Positions 1 to 7,136 of a stretch of DNA of 64,000 nucleotides are shown piece after piece. The DNA is taken from contig NZ_JMQI01000079.1 of assembly GCF_000695625.1 (NCBI RefSeq), forward strand, positions 248,001 through 312,000, read 5' to 3'. This DNA is from Amycolatopsis rifamycinica (lineage in GTDB: Bacteria; Actinomycetota; Actinomycetes; Mycobacteriales; Pseudonocardiaceae). Numbering within the stretch: the stretch's first letter is position 1; the number at the start of each line of letters is the position of its first letter. Position numbers and translations under genes: made by a program. The notes under the pieces are model-generated. The model searched no databases and was not told where the DNA came from. It saw nothing but the letters and a program-made list of their open reading frames with translations.

Positions 1-169
1 TCTCCTGCTCGCTCCAGTCGGGCCCGGTCTGCGGCGCACGGCGTTCGACGATGGTGACCGCGCGGCCCCGGATCCGGCACTCGACCCGGACCCGGTCCTG
101 GAGGTGTTCGGGGACGCGCTGCGCGCACCACCGTTCGATCTGCCGCAGCGCGAGCTCCGGAATTGCCAT
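1..169 (-). CDS. DUF3024 family protein, 5' part only (cut by window edge)
   Basis: The first 56 codons are visible. Reading starts at an ATG at 169 and gives MAIPELALRQIERWCAQRVP, followed by a basic stretch containing VECRIRGRAVTIVERR and a tryptophan near the edge. This pattern matches the start of the small actinobacterial DUF3024 family (about 110 residues). The function of that family is unknown. The gene continues beyond base 1, so length and C-terminus cannot be judged. Its start lies 54 bases from the end of the exonuclease-like gene on the same strand, so the two may be co-transcribed. Confidence 0.7.
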   Translation of the reverse strand, partial: MAIPELALRQIERWCAQRVPEHLQDRVRVECRIRGRAVTIVERRAPQTGPDWSEQE

Positions 170-223
170 GAGTCCAGTGAACCGGACCGGCTCAGCCGGC
201 GCGCAGGTGGGCGCGCACGGGGG

Positions 224-1612
224 CTAGCGCGGCGCGGGCTCGGCGAGCCACCACCCACCGAGCAGCGCCCCCACCCCGAACACGGCGAAGAAGATCCCGG
301 CGGCCGGCGGCGTCCCCCCGAACATGGCGAGCACGACGATGAACATCAGCAGCAGCCCGATCCCCATCAGGATCCGCCCGCCGACGAGCTTGGACGTCGC
401 GGCGGGCGCCACGGCCGGCCGCGCGGGCGGCGGCGGCTCGAAGCCGAGGGCCACCGGAGCGGCCTCGACGTCGAGCAGGACGGCGCCCAGTTCGGCGGCC
501 CGCGTCAGCCGGGGCTCGTTCGCGGGCACGGTCTCGTCGACGACGAGGTGGGTGACGCTCGCGGTCAGCTTCTTGGCCAGCTGGACACCCTCGCCGAGGA
601 CACGGGCCCGCAGCCGGTCCGCCGCCACGGTGGTGCCGAGCACCAGCACCCGGACCGGTTTCCCGCCCGCGGCCGGCCGCAGGTCACCGGCGTCGGCGAC
701 GCCGAGTGCGGTCGCCACCTGCCGCAGCTCGCGCGCTTCCGCCGTGGTCACCACGCCGTCCCGTTCCGCGATTTCCCGCACCGCGCCGACGAACCGCCGG
801 TGCGTCGAACGCACCCGGTCCGCGGACCACCCGGCCTCGGCCGCCAGCGCGGCCAAGGCCGCCACCTCGGCCGGCGCGAGGTGCTGGTCGGCGACGACTT
901 CCGCGAGCAGGTCCAGGTAGGCGTCGCCGCCCGGGCCGGTCACCACGCGCTCGGCGGCCTCGGCCATCCACCCCGGCTCGGCCGGCTCCGGTTCCGCACG
1001 CGGGTGCAGCGGACCGGCGGCGAACCGCGGCAGCGCCGGGAGGGCCGGCGGGGTCGCGAAGGTGAGGCCGTGCCGCCCGAACAGGGCGACGACCAGCTGC
1101 GCGACCGTCCGCGCGCCGGACAAGGCCGAGAGCCCGGGCCGCGCCGGCACGCCGAGGGCGTGCGCCACGGTGGCGAGCCGGTAGTTGGGCAGCGGGACGG
1201 CCGTCCGCGCGGCCTCCAGGGTGTCCACCCCCGGCAGCACCGGCACGCCGGTGCCGAGCCGCGCGACCTCCTCCTCCAGGAAGGCGGCGACGAACGGCAG
1301 GTCGTGGGCCACGACGACACTGCCGCGGCAGAAGTTCAGCAGCGAGCCCAGCACGGCGCCGAACGACGGCGCGCCGTCGAGCTCGCCGCGCGTGATGCCG
1401 TGCACGAGCGCTGGGCCGGGCGGCACCCCGGGTCCGGGGTCCACCCGCGTCGTCAGCTCGCCGACGACCGCACCGGTGGCGTCGACGCGGACCGCGGCCA
1501 GCTCCACGACGTGGCCCGGGCGCAGGCCCGTGGTCCGGATGTCCAGTGCGGTGAAGCCGAGGCCGTGGGCGGGGTGGCCGCCGTCGCCGCGCAGCGGGAG
1601 GGATTCGATCAC
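224..1612 (-). CDS. Membrane-anchored exonuclease-fold/BRCT protein with degraded active site
   Basis: A protein of about 462 residues from a GTG at 1612; the start is not backed by a strong ribosome site. Residues 18-180 have the outline of a DEDDh exonuclease (DNA polymerase III epsilon type): ALDIRTTGL, VVAHDLPFV and NYRLATVAHALGVP. The catalytic positions are altered. DxE is DIR (24-26), the Asp after VAH..F is Val, and the HxxxxD motif is replaced in LSALSGAR (161-168). A helical TerB-like stretch follows (about 230-300), then a BRCT domain (VRVLVLG to ASVTHLVVD, about 315-385). Two hydrophobic segments end the protein (GIGLLLMFIVVLAMF and IFFAVFGVGALLGGWWL). The fold suggests nucleic-acid or protein binding at the membrane, not exonuclease activity. 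Confidence 0.75.
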   Translation of the reverse strand: MIESLPLRGDGGHPAHGLGFTALDIRTTGLRPGHVVELAAVRVDATGAVVGELTTRVDPGPGVPPGPALVHGITRGELDGAPSFGAVLGSLLNFCRGSVVVAHDLPFVAAFLEEEVARLGTGVPVLPGVDTLEAARTAVPLPNYRLATVAHALGVPARPGLSALSGARTVAQLVVALFGRHGLTFATPPALPALPRFAAGPLHPRAEPEPAEPGWMAEAAERVVTGPGGDAYLDLLAEVVADQHLAPAEVAALAALAAEAGWSADRVRSTHRRFVGAVREIAERDGVVTTAEARELRQVATALGVADAGDLRPAAGGKPVRVLVLGTTVAADRLRARVLGEGVQLAKKLTASVTHLVVDETVPANEPRLTRAAELGAVLLDVEAAPVALGFEPPPPARPAVAPAATSKLVGGRILMGIGLLLMFIVVLAMFGGTPPAAGIFFAVFGVGALLGGWWLAEPAPR

Positions 1613-1803
1613 GTCCGCAGGTCGTTTTCCGATCGGCCGTTGTGACAGCTTTTCGGCGCGCCCGCCCGGTTCGTGACGTGATCGTGACGGCGAAATTCCG
1701 CCGGATAACGAATGGTGGCCGATCACGAGCAGCCGCGTAACGAGGACAGGAGATTTCCCGAGTACACCGTCAGCACGTCGCTCGAGGAACGAGGAAATCC
1801 CGC

Positions 1804-2643
1804 ATGCAGGCGAAGAAGCGCTTTCCGAACTGGCTGAAGATCGTCCTGGCCGCGTTCGCGGTCCTGTTCGTGCTCGGCGCGATCTTCGGCGAAGCGCCCC
1901 AGCCGAAGCCCGCGGCCACCGCCGCCCCGGCGTCCTCGACACCCCCGCTCACCAGCGCGAGCGTGACCCCGACGCCGACGCCGGTGGCCGTCACCTACAC
2001 CGTCGGCAGCGTGACGGACGGCGCGACCGTCGTCGTCGACGGCAGCGACGGCACGAACAGAACGGTGCACGTCCTCGGCGTGCTCGCGCCGGTCGCGAAC
2101 ACCGGCTGTTTCGCGGCGGAATCGCTCGGCTGGGCCACCTCGACGCTTTCCGGCAAAGCCGTAACCCTCGGCGTGGAAACCGCGCAGGGTGTCGCGTTGA
2201 CGCTGGCCGGCGGCCAGGACTACGCGACTCTGGCGATTCAGCAGGGTTATCTCAAGTACGCGGCCACCGCCGGTTCGGCCGCGCTCGCCGTCACCGAATC
2301 CGCGGCCAAGGCCGCCGCCAGCGGGCTCTGGGGGCCGCCGTGCAACGGCACCATCGACGCGCCCGCCCCGGCGCCGACACCCGCGCCGACACCCGCGCCG
2401 GCGCCCACCTCCGCGCCGAAGCCCGCCCCGGCGCCGACTCCCGCGCCGAAGCCGGCCCCGGCCACCAAGGCCGCTCCCCCGCCGCCGCCCGTGGAGGCCA
2501 CCGAAGAAGCGCCGGCCCAGAGCGTCTACTACGCGAACTGCTCGGCCGCGAAGGCCGCCGGCGCGGCGCCGCTGTACCGCGGCGAACCGGGCTACCGGTC
2601 CGGGCTCGACCGCGACGGCGACGGCGTCGCCTGCGAACGGTGA
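1804..2643 (+). CDS. Secreted or anchored SNase-like protein with C-terminal excalibur domain
   Basis: A 279-residue protein; the ATG at 1804 follows a GAGGAA ribosome site. Residues 10-28 form a signal or anchor helix (WLKIVLAAFAVLFVLGAIFG). Residues about 58-180 resemble a thermonuclease (SNase) barrel: DGATVVVDG, VHVLGVLAP, then QQGYLKY and a terminal GLWGPPC. The Arg and Glu usually found in RLxGIDxPE are missing (HVLGVLAPV), so nuclease activity is doubtful. A Pro-Ala linker (about 185-235) leads to an excalibur calcium-binding domain ending DRDGDGVACE. The protein probably acts outside the cell. It diverges from the exonuclease-like gene and sits 14 bases before the next gene, so an operon with that gene is possible. 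Confidence 0.75.
   Translation: MQAKKRFPNWLKIVLAAFAVLFVLGAIFGEAPQPKPAATAAPASSTPPLTSASVTPTPTPVAVTYTVGSVTDGATVVVDGSDGTNRTVHVLGVLAPVANTGCFAAESLGWATSTLSGKAVTLGVETAQGVALTLAGGQDYATLAIQQGYLKYAATAGSAALAVTESAAKAAASGLWGPPCNGTIDAPAPAPTPAPTPAPAPTSAPKPAPAPTPAPKPAPATKAAPPPPPVEATEEAPAQSVYYANCSAAKAAGAAPLYRGEPGYRSGLDRDGDGVACER
2359..2470 (+). repeat. Pro-Ala low-complexity tandem repeat inside the SNase-like gene
   Basis: The coding sequence repeats GCGCCGACACCC-type units that encode PAPTPAP and PKPAP blocks. It forms the flexible, wall-spanning linker between the barrel and the excalibur domain. Such tracts vary in length between strains. Confidence 0.8.
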
Positions 2644-2657
2644 TCTAGCCTGGGCCG

Positions 2658-4937
2658 ATGACGACCGCCGACGAACTGCTCGGCAGGCTCGCGGGCCTGG
2701 ACAAGGACGCCCTCGCGAAGGTGCTGGCCCACCGGCCGGACGTGCTGGCGGAGCCGTGGCCGCGGCGGCTGGACGTCGTCGCCGCCCGGCTGGCCTCGGC
2801 CGAGTCCGTCGATTCCGCGCTGCTCGCCCTGCCGATGCCGCTGGTGCAGGTCGTACGGGCCGTCCAGCTGTGCTACGCGATCGGGCGGCGGCCGGCGCCC
2901 GTTGCCGAGGTCGCCCGGCTGCTCGGCACGGGCGCCGGCGTGGTCGAGTCCTCTGTGGACGAACTGGCCGAGCGCGCACTGCTGTGGCGCGAAGAGGACG
3001 GCGTCAAGCTGCCGGAACTGCTGCACCGCACCGGCTTCGGCGCCGAGGGGCTCGGCCAGCCCGTCGCGAACCTGCTCGGAGAGCTCGGCACGAGCCGGCT
3101 GGCGAAGCTGTCGCGGGCCCTCGGGCTGCCGGACACCGCCCGGAAACCGGAACTCCTGCGCGAGCTCGCCGCCTTCTACCGGGACGGCGATAAGGTCCGC
3201 GAACTCTTCGCCACCGCACCCGGGCAAACGCGGAAGCTGTTGGAGGACATGGCCGACGGCGTGCCCGAGGTCGAAGGCCTTGCCCCGGCCGGCTGGGCGT
3301 TCGACCACGGCTTCCTGTTCGGGACCTACTTCGGCACCGTGACCATGCCGATGGAGGTGTCGCTCGCGCTCCGCGGCCCGGACCACCAGCTGCCGTTCAC
3401 GCCCGAGGAACCCGAGTACGCCGTCACCCACACCGGTGCTGAGGCGGCCGAAGCGACGTCGTCGGCGGCCGCGCTGCGGTTGCTCGACCGCGTGTCGGCG
3501 ATCCTCGACCTGGCCGCCGCGGAACCGTTGCCGCTGCTCAAGGACGGCACGATCGGGACGCGGCTGGTCAAGAAGCTCGCCAAGGACACCGGGGGCACGC
3601 CGGCGGAGATCGAGCTGGCCATCGACCTCGCCGCGCAGGCCGGGCTGCTGCTGGCCGACGAGCCACCGCCACCGCGCCGCGGCCAGAAGGCGCCCGCGCC
3701 CACGCTCGCGACCGATCCGGACCTCGCCCGGCCGGAGCCGGCGTTGCTGTACCGCCTGCTCCTGACGACCTGGTGGGACCCGGCGCCGCCGGAGTTCGAG
3801 ACCGACGTCGACGCGCTGGTGCGGCGGCTGCTCGTGCGGCTGCTGGCGCGGCTCGCTCCCGGCGACGCCGTCACCGACGTCGACGCGCTGATCCGGCTCG
3901 CCGAATGGCACGCGCCGATGCTGCCGACCGACGACGTCGCCGGGCACGTCCGGGCCGCGCTCGACGAGGGCGAACTGCTCGGTGTCGTCGCGCACGGCGC
4001 CGTGACCGAGGCCGGCCGGGCCCTGCTCAGCCCGGAACGGCTCGTGGAAGTGACCGGCGAGCTGGTTTCCCGGGCGCGCACGACCGCGTTGTTCGGCACC
4101 GACCTCACCGCGATCGTGCCGGGTTCGCCCGACGCCCGGCTCGCCGCGCTGCTCGACCGCGTCGCCGACCGCGAAGCCCAGGGCACCGCGACCAGCTGGC
4201 GGTTCTCCCCGGCGTCCGTGCGGCGGGCGTTCGACCAGGGCGCGACGACGGCCGGGCTGCTCGGCGAACTGCGCGCCGTCGCCGCGGGCGACCTGCCGCA
4301 GCCGCTGGTGTACCTGGTCAACGACGTCGCGCGGCGGCACGGCGAGGCACAGGTGATCGGTGTCGCCAGTGTCATCGTCGGCGAACCCGCCGTGCTGGCC
4401 GAACTCGCCGCGCACCGGAAGCTCGCCAAACTCGGCCTGCGCGCGGTGGCTCCCACCGTGTTGACATCCACTGTGGACGCTGTCGGCACGCTGGAGGCGT
4501 TGCGCCAAGCGGGTTACGCGCCGACCCACCACGCCGCCGACGGCAGCATCGTGCTGCCCGCGCGTGACCAGAGCGAGCCGACGGTGGCCGTCCGCGACCC
4601 CGAACCGGGCGAGCTGCCGCCCGATCCCGCCGGCCACGCCGAACGGCTGCTGGCCGCGCCGGCGAGCGGGCCGGTGCTGCTGCGCGGCCAGCTCGCGCGG
4701 GCGATGAGCGACCGCTACGCGGGCCGGCTCACGCCGAAGCAGCGACAGCTCTGCTGGCAGCTCGAAGCCGGGCTCCCGGTCGACATCGCCTACCGCGGCG
4801 AGCACCTCGTCATCGCCTACCCCGAGCTCGACGGCGACGTCCTGGACGTCTGGTCGCTCGGGGAGCGCACCTACCGGCGGCTCGAGCTGGCGCGGATCGA
4901 GCTGGCTCAGGCCTCGACGGCGGTGAGCCTCGCGTAG
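2658..4937 (+). CDS. Helicase-C_3 (XPB/Ssl2-like) domain protein lacking a motor core
   Basis: A 759-residue cytoplasmic protein starting with ATG at 2658 (MTTADELLGRLAGLDKDALAK). The family is the actinobacterial helicase conserved C-terminal domain (Helicase_C_3) proteins. Typical features are an N-terminal winged-helix-rich region (PMPLVQVVRAVQLCYAIGRR, EDGVKLPELLHR) and a C-terminal module around residues 545-640 with YLVNDVARRHG and the LVEVTGELVSRARTTALFG region before it. There is no Walker A or DEAH motif, so it is not itself a helicase. A role beside the XPB-type repair helicase is only family-level speculation. The last 31 bases overlap the 3' end of the convergent sortase gene. Confidence 0.75.
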   Translation: MTTADELLGRLAGLDKDALAKVLAHRPDVLAEPWPRRLDVVAARLASAESVDSALLALPMPLVQVVRAVQLCYAIGRRPAPVAEVARLLGTGAGVVESSVDELAERALLWREEDGVKLPELLHRTGFGAEGLGQPVANLLGELGTSRLAKLSRALGLPDTARKPELLRELAAFYRDGDKVRELFATAPGQTRKLLEDMADGVPEVEGLAPAGWAFDHGFLFGTYFGTVTMPMEVSLALRGPDHQLPFTPEEPEYAVTHTGAEAAEATSSAAALRLLDRVSAILDLAAAEPLPLLKDGTIGTRLVKKLAKDTGGTPAEIELAIDLAAQAGLLLADEPPPPRRGQKAPAPTLATDPDLARPEPALLYRLLLTTWWDPAPPEFETDVDALVRRLLVRLLARLAPGDAVTDVDALIRLAEWHAPMLPTDDVAGHVRAALDEGELLGVVAHGAVTEAGRALLSPERLVEVTGELVSRARTTALFGTDLTAIVPGSPDARLAALLDRVADREAQGTATSWRFSPASVRRAFDQGATTAGLLGELRAVAAGDLPQPLVYLVNDVARRHGEAQVIGVASVIVGEPAVLAELAAHRKLAKLGLRAVAPTVLTSTVDAVGTLEALRQAGYAPTHHAADGSIVLPARDQSEPTVAVRDPEPGELPPDPAGHAERLLAAPASGPVLLRGQLARAMSDRYAGRLTPKQRQLCWQLEAGLPVDIAYRGEHLVIAYPELDGDVLDVWSLGERTYRRLELARIELAQASTAVSLA

Positions 4938-5557
4938 GCGACGACGTTGTCGAGGTAGTTGCCGCTCTCCCGGTCGAACGCGCCGCCGCAGGTGATGAGC
5001 CGCAGCTCGGGCGCCGGTGTGTCGCCGTAGACCCGGTCGGTCGGGAACGTGGCCTTCGGGTAGCGGTCGACGCGGTAGACGGTGAAGACGGCGATCCGGC
5101 CGTCCGCGCGGCCGACCCGGACCGGCTCGCCCGGGCGCAGCTCCGTCAAGCGGGAGAAGGCGCCGGGCACGTGCCGGTAGTCGACGTGCGCGGCCAGCAC
5201 CGCCGGGCCGGCCTCCCCGGGCGACGGCGCGCCGGTGAACCAGCCCACCGTCGTGGCGTCGCCCGGGACTTCCAGTGCGCCGTCCGGCGTCAGCCCGAGG
5301 TCCGTGATCCCCTCGGCGTGCACGCCGATCGCCGGGATGGTCAGGGACGCCGGTCTCGCCGCGGGGAGGCCGTCGGCGGTCGTTGCCGCGGTGCGCGCGA
5401 TGCTCGCGGTGCTCGCCGGGTTCGTGGCGGCCGGGCTCGGCGGGGCGATCTCCTGCGGCGCCTTCGGCGACAGGACGAGGACGAGGGCCACGGCCACGAC
5501 CACGCCGAGCGCGGCGAGGACCGCCGTGACCGCGGGCCACAGGCGCGGGTGCCTCAA
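4907..5557 (-). CDS. Class F sortase (cysteine transpeptidase)
   Basis: A 216-residue extracytoplasmic transpeptidase that would join sorted proteins to the cell wall. Residues 8-30 form an N-terminal signal anchor, then a Pro/Ala/Thr linker, then the sortase barrel from about 70. The catalytic triad is visible: His124 in LAAHVDY, Cys190 in LITCGG, Arg196 in FDRESGNYLDN. Length and motifs fit the actinobacterial class F/E group, not housekeeping SrtA. Its ATG overlaps the stop of the upstream excalibur protein (ATGA, 5554-5557), so the two are translationally coupled. This makes that protein the obvious candidate substrate. Confidence 0.9.
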   Translation of the reverse strand: MRHPRLWPAVTAVLAALGVVVAVALVLVLSPKAPQEIAPPSPAATNPASTASIARTAATTADGLPAARPASLTIPAIGVHAEGITDLGLTPDGALEVPGDATTVGWFTGAPSPGEAGPAVLAAHVDYRHVPGAFSRLTELRPGEPVRVGRADGRIAVFTVYRVDRYPKATFPTDRVYGDTPAPELRLITCGGAFDRESGNYLDNVVAYARLTAVEA

Positions 5558-6027
5558 CTCGGCCGCCGGCGCAGGTAGAGGACCATGCCACCGGACACCG
5601 TCGCGGCGAGCAGCGTGCCGCTGAGCACGAGGAAACCGGGGACGCCGTCGTCCGGCTCACCGCCGCCGGTGGCGACGCCGCCGACCGGCTTGACCTTCAC
5701 CTGGCTGCCGCTCTTCTTGGAGGCGGTCGTCGTCTTCGGGGCGGTCGTCGTCGGCGTTTCCGGCTTCGCCGTGGTGGTGCTCGGCTGTTTCGGCCGGTGC
5801 CGCAGCGATTCGCAGGCGATTCCGTTGTTGTTGTCGTCGAGGTGGTACGGGTCGCCCGGGGTGGCGTCGAGAACGTCCTGGGCTTCCTCCTGGTACTGGA
5901 AGTTCTTGCAGTCCACGTCGCCGGCGAGCGGCGTCGCGAGCTGCGCGGAGGCGAAGGGGACGGGGCCGAGGAGGGCGAACCCGGCGACGGCGGCGGCCGT
6001 CGTCAGGGCACGGCGAAACAGGGACAA
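5554..6027 (-). CDS. Excalibur-domain surface protein, candidate sortase substrate
   Basis: A 157-residue protein with a signal peptide (residues 1-28, cleaved near ASA-Q). An excalibur calcium-binding domain follows (about 38-74, LDDNNNGIACE), then a Thr/Pro/Lys linker. The C-terminus is built like a cell-wall sorting signal: VATGG (118-122), a hydrophobic helix (129-151, VPGFLVLSGTLLAATVSGG) and a basic tail RRRPS. No LPxTG or LAxTG is present, so VATGG or a neighbouring TG is the likely recognition site. The gene ends inside the sortase start codon, a dedicated substrate-enzyme layout. A second excalibur protein lies 3 kb away. If the sortase does not process it, it would remain a membrane-anchored protein. 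Confidence 0.8.
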   Translation of the reverse strand: MSLFRRALTTAAAVAGFALLGPVPFASAQLATPLAGDVDCKNFQYQEEAQDVLDATPGDPYHLDDNNNGIACESLRHRPKQPSTTTAKPETPTTTAPKTTTASKKSGSQVKVKPVGGVATGGGEPDDGVPGFLVLSGTLLAATVSGGMVLYLRRRPS

Positions 6028-6100
6028 CGGAATTCCTTCCGAACGCGAACTGGCGCGATTGCGTGGTTACTATCGCGGCCTCGTCCGCGCCGTTACGGAC

Positions 6101-6120
6101 GTTTCCGGAATTTCGGAAAC
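6101..6120. promoter_or_regulatory. Inverted repeat GTTTCCG-N6-CGGAAAC in a divergent promoter region
   Basis: This perfect 7-bp inverted repeat with a 6-bp spacer lies between the excalibur gene (start 6027) and the response regulator (start 6312). It is AT-richer than its surroundings. It fits a dimeric repressor or activator site, but the protein that binds it is unknown. The remaining bases of the 284-bp gap show no other clear element. Confidence 0.4.
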
Positions 6121-6311
6121 GCCAGCGCCCCACGAAGCGCGGCCTATTCCGTGATTCTTTCGCGTTTCCCCGTTGACCTGCGGATTTTCCGCGGGGAATG
6201 CGTACCGGCCAGAATGTTACGGGGTTCGCGCTCACACCTTTGAGGTAATCCACGTGTGACGGTGCCGACCGGCCGCCACCGCGGCGTCCGCGCACCCCGT
6301 AACCTCGGGGT

Positions 6312-6938
6312 ATGCCGATCCAGGTACTGCTCGTCGACGACCACGAACTGGTCCGCCGCGGGCTCCGCGACCTCCTCGGCGACGAGCCCGACATCGAGGT
6401 CGTCGCCGAGGCGAGCAGCGTCGAAGAGGCCCTGGCGGTGGCGATGCACGTCGAGCCGGAGGTCGCGGTGGTCGACGTCCGCCTCGGCGACGGCGACGGC
6501 ATCACGCTCTGCCGCGAACTGCGGTCGAAGCCGAACCCGCCGGCCTGCCTGATGCTGACGGCGTTCGACGACGAAGAGGCGATGGTCGGCGCGATCATGG
6601 CCGGCGCCGCGGGGTACCTGCTGAAACAGGTGCGCGGGCAGGACGTGGTGAACGCGGTCCGCGAGGTGGCGGCGGGGCGGTCGCTGCTGGACCCGGTGAG
6701 CACCGCGCGGGTGCTCGACAAGATGCGGCACCCGCCGACGGACGAGCTGGCGACGCTCACCGAGCGCGAACGCGACGTGCTCGAGCTGATCGGCCAGGGC
6801 CTGTCGAACCGCGAGATCGCCGAGCGGTTGTTCCTCGCGGAGAAGACGGTCAAGAACTACGTGACATCGGTGCTGGCGAAGCTGGGCATGCAGCGCCGGA
6901 CCCAGGCGGCCGCCTGGATCGCCCGGCGCGAGAAGTAA
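6312..6938 (+). CDS. NarL/DevR-like response regulator
   Basis: A 208-residue two-domain regulator. The receiver domain (1-120) has the acidic pair DD9-10, phospho-acceptor Asp55 in VVDVRLGDGDG, Thr83 and Lys105 (YLLKQ). The LuxR-type HTH (about 145-205) contains LTERERDVLELIGQGLSNRE and the recognition helix KTVKNYVTSVLAKL. The linker and receiver resemble the DevR/DosR subgroup of actinobacteria. A DevS-like GAF kinase is encoded convergently just downstream, separated by only 198 bases, and is the likely partner. Beyond it lie the cytochrome bd genes, suggesting an oxygen or redox signal. Confidence 0.9.
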   Translation: MPIQVLLVDDHELVRRGLRDLLGDEPDIEVVAEASSVEEALAVAMHVEPEVAVVDVRLGDGDGITLCRELRSKPNPPACLMLTAFDDEEAMVGAIMAGAAGYLLKQVRGQDVVNAVREVAAGRSLLDPVSTARVLDKMRHPPTDELATLTERERDVLELIGQGLSNREIAERLFLAEKTVKNYVTSVLAKLGMQRRTQAAAWIARREK

Positions 6939-7052
6939 CCGTCCGCGGCCGGCGCGTCCGCAATCCGCCGTTCGCTGCGATCTTTTCGCACCTGGTCACG
7001 GTCTGCCACGTCGACTCGGACAATTCCCGCCTGAGGTTCACTCGAACGTGAG

Positions 7053-7068
7053 TCGAATATATGTTCGA
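7053..7068. promoter_or_regulatory. SOS-box-like palindrome TCGAATATATGTTCGA
   Basis: The site differs at one base from the actinobacterial LexA consensus TCGAAC-N4-GTTCGA. A second overlapping half-match (TCGAACGTGAGTCGA) starts at 7042. It sits in the 198-bp gap between convergent genes, so it controls no intact gene I can see. On the plus strand it is followed by GGGAGG and an ATG at 7111 whose frame stops after five codons. Confidence 0.45.
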
Positions 7069-7136
7069 AGTCTCGGTAAGATCAAAGCCGAGGGCGTGGA
7101 AGGGAGGCTGGATGACCCGAGAAGGATGAGACCGAG

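Noticed and set aside
104-1645. Long open frames opposite real genes (for example 104-1645, 2592-5660, 36445-38250, 56192-58687)
   Set aside because: They are rich in Arg, Pro, Gly and Gln without domains and run antisense to genes with clear motifs. Such shadows are expected at this GC content.
2658-4937. Active DNA helicase
   Set aside because: No Walker A, DEAH or other motor motifs; only the C-terminal accessory domain family is recognised.
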